Assembly (NCBI RefSeq): GCF_000172175.1
Contig: NZ_ABJL02000006.1
Coordinates: 310,001-374,000, forward strand
Length of the DNA stretch: 64,000 nt
Direction: 5' to 3'
Origin: Bacteroides intestinalis DSM 17393
GTDB lineage: Bacteria > Bacteroidota > Bacteroidia > Bacteroidales > Bacteroidaceae
Shown: positions 52,645-60,002 of the stretch, one piece after another
How positions within the stretch are numbered: position 1 is the stretch's first letter
Layout: the number at the start of each line of letters is the position of its first letter
Made by a program: the position numbers and the translations under genes
Notes under the pieces: generated by a model
Database searches by the model: none
Seen by the model: only the letters and a program-made list of their open reading frames with translations
What the model was told of the DNA's origin: nothing

Positions 52645-54537
52645 ATGAAACTAATCCCCTCCTTCCTTTTCCTTACGTTGCTTGCTCTGCAAGCACCTGC
52701 ACAATCCTTGCAACGTGTTGCCCCCGAACAAGTAGGCATGGATTCCCGCCATTTGCTATACGCTGACGAAGCGATAGAAACCGCCATCGCCAATAAAGAC
52801 ATTCCCGGTGCCGTGCTCGCTGTAGTGCGCAACGGGAAGATGGCTTACCTCAAAGCATACGGTAACAAGCGGGTATACCCTAACACCGAGCCTATGACCG
52901 TAAACACTATTTTCGATATGGCTTCATGCAGCAAACCCATGTCCACTGCCATCTGTACCCATATCCTGGCAGAACGTGGCAAGCTCCGCCTCCTGGACCC
53001 CGTCAGCCTCTACATCCCTGAATTTAAATCCTGGGTGAGCGAAGACGGAAAAGATAAGAAAATCATCCGTATCGCCGACCTGCTAACGCACACTTCCGGT
53101 CTCCCCCCTTATGCCCCAACCAGTGAATTGGAGAAACAATATGGCTCTCCCAGCCCCGACGGAATGATAGAGTACATAGCCAACTGCCGCCGCGACTTCA
53201 AGCCGCAGACCGATTTCCAATACAGTTGCCTTAACTACATCACCCTGCAACGCATCATCGAAACTGTCAGCGGACAATCTTTACGTGACTTCGCCCGCGA
53301 AAATCTTTTTGATGTATTAGGCATGGCCCATACCGACTATCTCCCCTGCAAGCGCGACAAGGATGGAAAATGGATAAACAGCGCCCTCCCCCACTGGGCA
53401 AAAACCGATCTCCACAGCACCGCCAATTGTCAACTGTCAACTGTCAATTGTCAATTGAAAAACGTCGCTCCTACCGAAAAGCAACCCGACGGCAGCGTCC
53501 TCTGCGGACAAGTACACGATCCACTCGCCCGCGTCATGAATGGTGGTATTTCCGGCAATGCCGGTGTATTCTCTTGTGCCGAAGACATAGCTGTCCTCTG
53601 CGCCGCCCTGCAAAACGGCGGAGAATGGAACGGACACCGCATCCTCAGCCCATTGGGAGTAAAAGCTATGCGTACCGTCCCTCGTGCCACCGCTACATTA
53701 GGACGCACTTTAGGATGGGATAACTTCACCGCCTACGCTTCCAATAACGGAGATTATTTTGGTCCGAATACCTACGGGCACACCGGATACACCGGTACTT
53801 CCATCATCATAGATCCGGACAACGACACTTCCGTCATCCTGCTTGTCAATGCCGTGCATCCCGAAGACGGTCACAGCATGGTTCGTCTGCGCTCTCTGGT
53901 AGCCAATGTTGTTGCAGCTTCTATCTATCCCACCCCACGTATTTATACGGACCATTACTATAAGCGCTTCCTGCAATTCATGGATGAACCTGCCATTACT
54001 TCCAAAGACATCGTCATGGTGGGCAACAGCCTTACAGAAGGTGGCGGTGACTGGAACGCCCGCCTCAACAAGAAAAACATCCGTAACCGTGGTATCATCG
54101 GTGATGAAGTTATGGGTATTTACGACCGACTGCACCAGATACTTCCGGGACACCCTAAGAAATTATTCCTCCTTGCCGGTGTCAACGACATCTCACACGA
54201 CCTCACTGTGGACAGCATCGTCAGTATGATACGCATGACCGTAGAGCGCATTCAGCGTGAATCTCCCGATACGAGACTCTACCTGCAAAGTCTCCTGCCT
54301 TTCGATGAGAGCTTCGGACGTTACAAAAAGCTAACCGGAAAAACCGACATGGTTCCCGAAATCAATACACAACTGGAAATTTTAGCTAAAGATCACAAGA
54401 TTACATTCATCAACCTCTTCCCGTTATTTACAGAGAAAGGCACGAATGTACTGCGCAAAGAGCTGACCAGCGATGGCTTGCACCTGAATGAAGAAGGATA
54501 TAAAATTTGGGTGAAAGCGTTGAAAAAGAGAATGTAA
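52645..54537 (+). CDS. Secreted serine beta-lactamase-fold hydrolase fused to SGNH hydrolase
   Basis: A 630-residue secreted protein (signal peptide to about residue 20). Residues 25-430 are a class C beta-lactamase-related domain: S94-C-S-K97 (SxxK), LTHTSGLPPY, Y193-S-C195 where YxN usually has Asn, and H379-T-G. Residues 453-630 are an SGNH esterase domain: VGNSLTEGG (Ser462), LAGVNDISHD and DGLHLNEEG (Asp610, His613). In B. subtilis the murQ-linked beta-lactamase-fold enzyme AmiE is an N-acetylmuramyl-L-alanine amidase, so stem-peptide removal is likely; the SGNH part could remove O-acetyl groups from MurNAc. Residues about 260-271 derive from the in-frame repeat. Confidence 0.88.
   Translation: MKLIPSFLFLTLLALQAPAQSLQRVAPEQVGMDSRHLLYADEAIETAIANKDIPGAVLAVVRNGKMAYLKAYGNKRVYPNTEPMTVNTIFDMASCSKPMSTAICTHILAERGKLRLLDPVSLYIPEFKSWVSEDGKDKKIIRIADLLTHTSGLPPYAPTSELEKQYGSPSPDGMIEYIANCRRDFKPQTDFQYSCLNYITLQRIIETVSGQSLRDFARENLFDVLGMAHTDYLPCKRDKDGKWINSALPHWAKTDLHSTANCQLSTVNCQLKNVAPTEKQPDGSVLCGQVHDPLARVMNGGISGNAGVFSCAEDIAVLCAALQNGGEWNGHRILSPLGVKAMRTVPRATATLGRTLGWDNFTAYASNNGDYFGPNTYGHTGYTGTSIIIDPDNDTSVILLVNAVHPEDGHSMVRLRSLVANVVAASIYPTPRIYTDHYYKRFLQFMDEPAITSKDIVMVGNSLTEGGGDWNARLNKKNIRNRGIIGDEVMGIYDRLHQILPGHPKKLFLLAGVNDISHDLTVDSIVSMIRMTVERIQRESPDTRLYLQSLLPFDESFGRYKKLTGKTDMVPEINTQLEILAKDHKITFINLFPLFTEKGTNVLRKELTSDGLHLNEEGYKIWVKALKKRM
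53424..53457. repeat. 7-nt-unit repeat, in-frame copy 3 (beta-lactamase/SGNH gene)
   Basis: 34 nt of TCAATTG/TCAACTG heptamers encoding NCQLSTVNCQL, one base different from copy 1. Both copies share the flanks GC on the left and AA on the right. Confidence 0.9.
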
Positions 54538-54563
54538 TGAGTGATTAGCGGTGAGTGATTAGT
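54538..54563. repeat. TGATTAG-type spacer repeat
   Basis: GAGTGATTAG appears twice, 13 nt apart, directly after the SGNH-fusion stop codon and before the convergent ATPase 2. It resembles the spacers at 4048 and 62682. Confidence 0.6.
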
Positions 54564-54596
54564 GGGTTGCACCGTTATTCCGCATAAGCCTTATTG

Positions 54597-55922
54597 CTAA
54601 ACATTAATCACTCCCAACAATTCTCTCGTCTTATCCGCCAGGAACAAAGGTATATTCAGTAAATTCCCATCCTGCTTCAGATTCAACATTGAATACCGAA
54701 TCCGACAAGCAGGTTGAAAGAGTTTCTCATACTGAATCAGACTTTTGCCCTGTATATTTTGATCTGCCTTTACCTCTATCGGATAGATCTGATTGATATA
54801 CTGAAGCAGAAAATCCACCTCTGCCTTATTGCCTGAAGTCCAATAACGGAAAGGCATTTGAAACTGTGCCGTAAGACTTTGCAATATATAGTTTTCAGCC
54901 AGCGCTCCTTTATATTCTGTATAGGCAGGAGTAGGCAGCAATAGTATACTGGCATCCAATTCAGACAGCTTCCTCAACACCCCCAAATCCAATGTATAAA
55001 GTTTAAATGTGCCCAAATCATCATAAGCTTTCAATGGCAACTTAGGAGCCTTGCTAAGTAACACTTTATTAACAAGCCCTGCCTGCTCTAACCACAAAAT
55101 TGCATCTTCATATTCCCTGGCACGTGCTCCCGGACGAACCAACTGATAAACAAACTTACGATTCTCTTTCGCCAACTGCGAAGGCAACGAATTCCAAACA
55201 TAATTGATACGAGGAGCCAAAGTCGGAGTAGTATGTTTCACGAAATCCAGAGCATAATCATTCAGTATATCTTGAAGTGCAGAGTCCACTCTCTCCATAT
55301 CATTAAAATCAACCATCAACGTGGCCGGTTCAGGCATACCACCACAAATGGAATAAGCAGTAAAAGACTCCCGCAACTTATCAAAAAAGATCTGTGGCAG
55401 TGGCTCTACCTTATCAATAGAATGCATATACTCATGCATAACCGGGTCTTTTGTCCTCAGGAACTCCGTAAAAGTGAGTGGATACATATAAAGATGATTC
55501 ACTTTCCCCACCGGAAATGATTTACCCACATGATTCAGATAGATACCTAACAAAGAGCCCGCACACGCCACAGCATACTCTGGAGCTTCCTCACAGAAGT
55601 ATTTCAATGCATTCAACGCCTCGTTGCACTCTTGAATTTCATCCAGAATCAATAAGGTTGTTTGAGGTTCTATCTTCTTTCCATGCAAAAAAGATAAGTG
55701 TTGAATAATTCGTTGAGGGTCTTTCGTTGTTCTGAAGACATCGCAAAGACCACTTTCATCCTTATCTAAACTGAAATAAGCAACATCGTCAAAATACTCC
55801 CTGCCAAAGTACTTCAAAGTCCACGTCTTACCTACCTGTCGTGCACCATGAACTACAAGCGGCTTTCTGTTAGTATCCGTTTTCCATGCTGCCAATTGCG
55901 AGATAATGTCTCTTTCAAACAT
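54597..55922 (-). CDS. AAA family ATPase with C-terminal DUF4143 domain (2)
   Basis: A 441-residue paralogue of the protein at 14485: Walker A GARQVGKTW (about 26-34), Walker B LLILDEIQ, FKLYTLDLGVLRKLSEL and the C-terminal VDFLLQYINQIYPIEVKAD. Identical length and matching blocks throughout show common descent, yet the flanking regulatory repeats differ completely (a 32-nt direct repeat here, a nested inverted repeat there). Role not established. It is convergent with the salvage run and has no obvious operon partner. Confidence 0.9.
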   Translation of the reverse strand: MFERDIISQLAAWKTDTNRKPLVVHGARQVGKTWTLKYFGREYFDDVAYFSLDKDESGLCDVFRTTKDPQRIIQHLSFLHGKKIEPQTTLLILDEIQECNEALNALKYFCEEAPEYAVACAGSLLGIYLNHVGKSFPVGKVNHLYMYPLTFTEFLRTKDPVMHEYMHSIDKVEPLPQIFFDKLRESFTAYSICGGMPEPATLMVDFNDMERVDSALQDILNDYALDFVKHTTPTLAPRINYVWNSLPSQLAKENRKFVYQLVRPGARAREYEDAILWLEQAGLVNKVLLSKAPKLPLKAYDDLGTFKLYTLDLGVLRKLSELDASILLLPTPAYTEYKGALAENYILQSLTAQFQMPFRYWTSGNKAEVDFLLQYINQIYPIEVKADQNIQGKSLIQYEKLFQPACRIRYSMLNLKQDGNLLNIPLFLADKTRELLGVINV

Positions 55923-55930
55923 AGCAAATC

Positions 55931-56000
55931 ACATTTTTGATATCACAAAAGTGTATGTTTACACATTTTTGATATGAGTTTTGTGCAAATATACACATTT
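55931..56000. repeat. 32-nt-period direct repeats upstream of ATPase 2
   Basis: ACATTTT begins at 55931, 55963 and 55995, exactly 32 nt apart; the first two continue as ACATTTTTGATAT. The repeats start 9 nt before the ATPase 2 start codon and cover its promoter region, so they may be an operator. Confidence 0.8.
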
Positions 56001-56041
56001 TCGGCAAAAGACCCTGCAATAGTAAAATATAAAACAAACGA

Positions 56042-56080
56042 AGGAGGCCTATCTAATCACAAGAAATAGATAGGCCTCCT
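56042..56080 (-). terminator. Terminator hairpin after the FKBP gene
   Basis: A perfect 14-bp stem: AGGAGGCCTATCTA (56042-56055) pairs with 56067-56080 around an 11-nt loop, 25 nt after the FKBP stop. On the minus strand a T-rich stretch follows at a short distance. Confidence 0.8.
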
Positions 56081-56104
56081 GTATTTTTTAAAGAAGAAGT
56101 TAGT

Positions 56105-56737
56105 TTACTGAACCACCTCTGTCATTATTACATCAAAAGCTAATACTGAATAACCGGGAATCGATCCACTACCATCAGTTCCATACGCAGAACCCCATGG
56201 AACATAAACCATCCAGCGTTCTCCAACGCGCATATATTGCAGGAAAGTTCTCCACCCACTTGTCAGTGAAGAAGAGTTGATAGTAAACATAACAGTCCAG
56301 TCGAAATCTGTCGGCTCATTCTTTGGAGGATTAGGGATAGCCTGATCTATTGCACTATATCCCGTAAAACTTCCATCAAACTTAGTACCAGTAATCAGTG
56401 TACCATAATAATAAACATAAGCCGCCTCTGTAGCCATCGGACGTTGTCCATCCAGATTCTTCACAAGCTTTTTACAATATATATATTCCGGAGTCTGAAG
56501 AGTGCTGACAAATTCATTCTTAACATAGAATATTTCGCCTACCTCTACTTTATCCAACTTTTCCAAGTCCATAGGAACATAATTATCTCCCGCAACTACC
56601 TTGATAGAATCCAGAAACGCTTGGTTACGCTCCTGCCAGTTCGCATATTTCCCTTCCTCTTCCACTTCTTCGCAAGAGACAAACGCACCTGCCAAAATCA
56701 GCAGGAAAGGTAAAAATACTAAGAGTTTTTTATTCAT
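56105..56737 (-). CDS. FKBP-type peptidyl-prolyl isomerase lipoprotein
   Basis: A 210-residue lipoprotein (lipobox FVSC, Cys22) followed by the acidic EEVEEEGKYANW. The C-terminal half has the FKBP pattern: AAYVYYYGTLITGTKFDGSF, SGWRTFLQYMRVGERWMVYVPWGSAYGTDGSGSIPGYSVLAFDVIM. Several FKBP active-site aromatics appear conserved, though the usual GxF spacing is stretched. It would assist folding of envelope proteins. It lies 44 nt downstream of glyS on the same strand and probably shares its transcript. Confidence 0.85.
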   Translation of the reverse strand: MNKKLLVFLPFLLILAGAFVSCEEVEEEGKYANWQERNQAFLDSIKVVAGDNYVPMDLEKLDKVEVGEIFYVKNEFVSTLQTPEYIYCKKLVKNLDGQRPMATEAAYVYYYGTLITGTKFDGSFTGYSAIDQAIPNPPKNEPTDFDWTVMFTINSSSLTSGWRTFLQYMRVGERWMVYVPWGSAYGTDGSGSIPGYSVLAFDVIMTEVVQ

Positions 56738-56781
56738 TCAATTATTTTTTATTCTGTATTCTAACTTTCGAATTCCGGTAC

Positions 56782-58323
56782 TTATTGCAACCCTTTCAGC
56801 AATGAAGTGATGCTGACACGGTCTGCAATGATGTTATTCAGTTCAGCAATAGCCACGCGTTCCTGTTGCATCGTATCACGATTACGCAGTGTCACGCAGT
56901 TATCTTCCAGAGTTTGGTGGTCAACAGTCACACAGTACGGAGTACCGATGGCATCCTGACGACGGTAACGTTTACCGATACTATCTTTTTCATCATACTG
57001 GCAGTGGAAGTGGAACTTCAATGAGTCGATGATCTCACGAGCCTTTTCAGGCAGACCGTCTTTCTTCACCAACGGCATTACGGCCAACTTCACAGGAGCC
57101 AGTGCGGCAGGCAATCTCAGCACTACGCGGCTTTCTCCACTTTCCAGTTGTTCTTCGCAATAAGAAGCAGACATGATGCTGAGGAACATACGGTCCACAC
57201 CGATAGAAGTCTCGATAACATACGGAGTATAACTTTCATTTGTCTCAGGATCGAAGTACTTAATATTCTTACCTGAGAACTTCTCATGCTGAGACAAGTC
57301 AAAATTCGTACGGCTATGGATACCTTCCACTTCCTTGAAACCAAACGGCATCAGGAACTCAATATCTGTAGCAGCATTCGCATAGTGAGCCAACTTATCA
57401 TGATCGTGGTAACGATAGTGGTCATCACCGAATCCCAATGCCTTATGCCATTTCAGGCGAATTTCCTTCCACTTCTTAAACCAGTCCAATTCAGTGCCCG
57501 GCTTCACGAAGAACTGCATTTCCATCTGTTCGAACTCACGCATACGGAAAATGAACTGACGGGCAACAATCTCGTTACGGAATGCCTTACCAATCTGTGC
57601 AATACCAAAAGGTATCTTCATACGGCCGGTCTTCTGTACATTCAGGTAGTTCACAAAGATACCCTGAGCTGTTTCAGGACGCAGGTAAATCTTCATGGCA
57701 CCATCCGAAGTAGAACCCATCTCTGTAGAGAACATCAGGTTGAACTGACGAACTTCCGTCCAGTTCTTTGTACCGCTGATAGGGCAAACGATTTCTTCAT
57801 CCACGATAATCTGGCGAAGCTCGTCAAGGTTATTATCATTCAGAGCCTTTGCAAAACGTTCGTGCAATGCGTCACGTTTAGCCTGGTGTTCCAGTACGCG
57901 ACCGTTTGTGCTACGGAACTGTGCTTCATCAAAAGACTCTCCGAAACGCTTGGCAGCTTTGGCAACTTCTTTATTGATCTTATCGTCGTACTTTGCAAGT
58001 TGGTCTTCAATCAATACATCGGCACGATAACGCTTCTTGGAATCACGGTTGTCAATCAAAGGGTCATTGAATGCGTCTACGTGTCCGGAAGCCTTCCAGA
58101 TGGTGGGGTGCATAAAGATAGCGGAGTCGATGCCGACAATATTTTCGTGCAGCAACACCATGCTCTGCCACCAGTATTGTTTAATGTTGTTTTTCAGTTC
58201 CACACCCATCTGACCGTAGTCATACACTGCTCCCAATCCATCGTAGATGTCGCTGGAGGGGAATACGAAACCGTATTCCTTACAGTGTGATACGAGTTTC
58301 TTAAAAACGTCTTCTTGTGCCAT
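56782..58323 (-). CDS. glyS: Glycyl-tRNA synthetase (single-chain class II)
   Basis: A 513-residue enzyme of the alpha2, archaeal/eukaryotic-type GlyRS. Class II motifs are visible: RPETAQGIFVNYLNV and IPFGIAQIGKAFRNE (motif 2 region), FEQMEMQFFVKPGTELDWF, EGIHSRTNFDLSQHE, VIETSIGVDRMFLSIM (motif 3), and a C-terminal anticodon-binding domain (LAPVKLAVMPLVKKDGLPEKA). I use the ATG at 58323 (MAQEDVFKKL); an 18-codon upstream extension would run into the promoter at 58375-58382. It charges tRNA-Gly and is probably co-transcribed with the FKBP gene. Confidence 0.96.
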   Translation of the reverse strand: MAQEDVFKKLVSHCKEYGFVFPSSDIYDGLGAVYDYGQMGVELKNNIKQYWWQSMVLLHENIVGIDSAIFMHPTIWKASGHVDAFNDPLIDNRDSKKRYRADVLIEDQLAKYDDKINKEVAKAAKRFGESFDEAQFRSTNGRVLEHQAKRDALHERFAKALNDNNLDELRQIIVDEEIVCPISGTKNWTEVRQFNLMFSTEMGSTSDGAMKIYLRPETAQGIFVNYLNVQKTGRMKIPFGIAQIGKAFRNEIVARQFIFRMREFEQMEMQFFVKPGTELDWFKKWKEIRLKWHKALGFGDDHYRYHDHDKLAHYANAATDIEFLMPFGFKEVEGIHSRTNFDLSQHEKFSGKNIKYFDPETNESYTPYVIETSIGVDRMFLSIMSASYCEEQLESGESRVVLRLPAALAPVKLAVMPLVKKDGLPEKAREIIDSLKFHFHCQYDEKDSIGKRYRRQDAIGTPYCVTVDHQTLEDNCVTLRNRDTMQQERVAIAELNNIIADRVSITSLLKGLQ

Positions 58324-58374
58324 TTTTTTGTTATATCTATTAATTTTAATCCTGTTCTTTATTAAAAAGCGCCA

Positions 58375-58382
58375 CAAAGATA
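58375..58382 (-). promoter_or_regulatory. Candidate -7 box for glyS
   Basis: Minus-strand TATCTTTG, 51 nt before the ATG at 58323. Its position argues for that ATG as the true start. Confidence 0.6.
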
Positions 58383-58531
58383 GGGATTTATATCATAAGT
58401 CGGGCAGGTGGGGTATTAATTTATCTTATCGTAACAAACTCTCACTTTGCACTTCCGGCCCAATCTGTCCATCAAACAAATTGAGGATACGATGGATATA
58501 TGAGGCCAAAATCCGTCTCATGGAATGATTC

Positions 58532-59401
58532 TTACCGTCCCACGAAGCAAGGTTGTCCCATCTCACGAGGCGGATTTCGTCGCATCACGAAACGAATTTC
58601 GTCATCTCGCGAGACAGTCTTACCCGAAGTTGGAGAAGAATCCATTGCCTCGTGAGATTGTTCCAGACAGCATTGCCCACCGAGTGGAGAAGTGCTTCGT
58701 CGGCGATAAGGCAGCTCATAGGACGGCTGCCTGAGACAGATGGCAGGAAAGAAACTACTGCCGGAAAAGGGAAAAATGACAGTATTGGCAGCAACATAGA
58801 TATCACTGTGATTAACAGTAACAGCAACAGCAGATATTTCTTTTTCTTTTGCTGCTGTTGTTATTATATCTCTTATATTCTCTTTATGCTGTATGGAATT
58901 ATCTGATAAAAAGCTGTTATTCTGACTATTGCAATTTATTTCAGATTCATTTTCATCGCGATTTTTATCCATTGCCTGCCTGTTTTTCGTCGAAATTCCG
59001 TCATTTTTGCCCGATTTTACATCATTGTCCGGGTACTTTTTGCCATTTTGCCCACTGTTTTTCGCAGTGTTTTTTGTCGGTTTCACCTCCACATCCTCTT
59101 CTTTTTTTTGCGGCCCTTCAACGTATTTCGTATTTAGCTGCACGGGTGAAAAATGATCGCCGACAATAGTGAACAACTGGAAATCCATAACGATCTTCAT
59201 CATATAAGGATAAGTGAAATTACGGGTGGCAAAAGGTTTCAGGTATTTCATGTCCGCTTCCATATCGGGCAGAAAGCTCAGTTTCTCCAAAATATACCAA
59301 TAAGTACCATAGGCCTTACCGCCCTCACGGGAAATCATATTCTGAATACGGGAATCATTGAAAGACATAATCTCATGCTTAAGGTAAAAGTGCTTATTCA
59401 T
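58532..59401 (-). CDS. DUF4373 (Lin1244/Lin1753-like) protein with repeat-derived C-terminus
   Basis: A 289-residue protein. Residues 1-95 match the DUF4373/Lin1244 N-terminal winged-helix-type domain (YLKHEIMSFNDSRIQNMISREGGKAYGTYWYILEKLS), found in Bacteroides and in phage replication-organiser proteins. The middle is a polar, Asn/Lys-rich linker. The last 100 or so residues have a different composition (Ser, Pro, Arg and Cys rich), and the final 30 codons run through a 22-nt-period array, so this part is probably not conserved protein. The gene may be a domesticated or decaying phage-type gene whose original stop was lost. Confidence 0.7.
   Translation of the reverse strand: MNKHFYLKHEIMSFNDSRIQNMISREGGKAYGTYWYILEKLSFLPDMEADMKYLKPFATRNFTYPYMMKIVMDFQLFTIVGDHFSPVQLNTKYVEGPQKKEEDVEVKPTKNTAKNSGQNGKKYPDNDVKSGKNDGISTKNRQAMDKNRDENESEINCNSQNNSFLSDNSIQHKENIRDIITTAAKEKEISAVAVTVNHSDIYVAANTVIFPFSGSSFFPAICLRQPSYELPYRRRSTSPLGGQCCLEQSHEAMDSSPTSGKTVSRDDEIRFVMRRNPPREMGQPCFVGR
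58537..58624. repeat. 22-nt-period repeat array D (4 clear units)
   Basis: Units start at 58537, 58559, 58581 and 58603. CACGA or CGCGA sits at unit positions 5-10. In units two and three CGA at 8-10 faces TCG at 19-21, again dyad arms about 11 nt apart. Weaker units may precede (58515) and follow (to 58668). The array overlaps the end of the DUF4373 frame and lies upstream of glyS. Confidence 0.75.
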
Positions 59402-59496
59402 ATTCTGCTTAATTCTGTTTCAAATAATTTATCTTTTTGCTTTTACAAAGATCCGATTATTATTCCACTACACCAAAAACGGTTTTTCACGAAAAG

Positions 59497-59743
59497 GGCC
59501 GTTTTCTTACTATTTGAAATGCAGGAAATGAGATAGGAAACGGCTTGTTAACTGGACGAAAAGCGACAAGACATCACACTAATAATCAACATCTTACAAC
59601 CAACACCTTCTTATTTCCATTCTCATTCATAAATTCTACAAGTAGATTCGGAAAATTGACAAAAGAACGAAATGCCGCCCACAAGCAGCCAAACGCCACA
59701 TATTAGAGAAAAAACTCACATTTCAAATAGTGCGTTTTCGGCC
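59497..59743. repeat. Imperfect inverted repeats upstream of the DUF4373 gene
   Basis: GGCCG and ACTATTTGAAATG (59497-59521) recur inverted at 59719-59743, matching at 19 of 25 positions. A further CTTATTTGAAAAG lies just after. They enclose about 200 nt without a gene. The full intergenic stretch 59402-60002 otherwise holds only the parC promoter. Confidence 0.65.
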
Positions 59744-59915
59744 ATAAATGTCTTATTTGAAAAGCGTTTATTTATGATATAATAACACATTGAATACAAA
59801 AGAGAAAATCACACATGCAACATCTGATAAATGATAATTTATTATTCATCCGCAGATTGTAGCTTATGTACATCCAAGATGTACCTTTCTTTTCCAGATA
59901 ATTAAAAAGTCTTCA

Positions 59916-59949
59916 TTTGCAGATTTTCCCAAGAAATTTCGTATTTTTG
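59916..59949 (+). promoter_or_regulatory. Candidate promoter of parC
   Basis: TTTG at 59916-59919 and TATTTTTG at 59942-59949 fit the -33 and -7 elements with a 22-nt spacer. The start codon is 53 nt further on. Confidence 0.65.
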
Positions 59950-60002
59950 CGTTCGACTGAAAAATTCAGTGATTATTCAGAATAGATATTCCCGAAATAG
60001 AT

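Noticed and set aside
57286..58290. 334-codon plus-strand frame opposite glyS
   Set aside because: It lies wholly antisense to a clear glycyl-tRNA synthetase, has no recognisable domain and is explained by the codon structure of the real gene.
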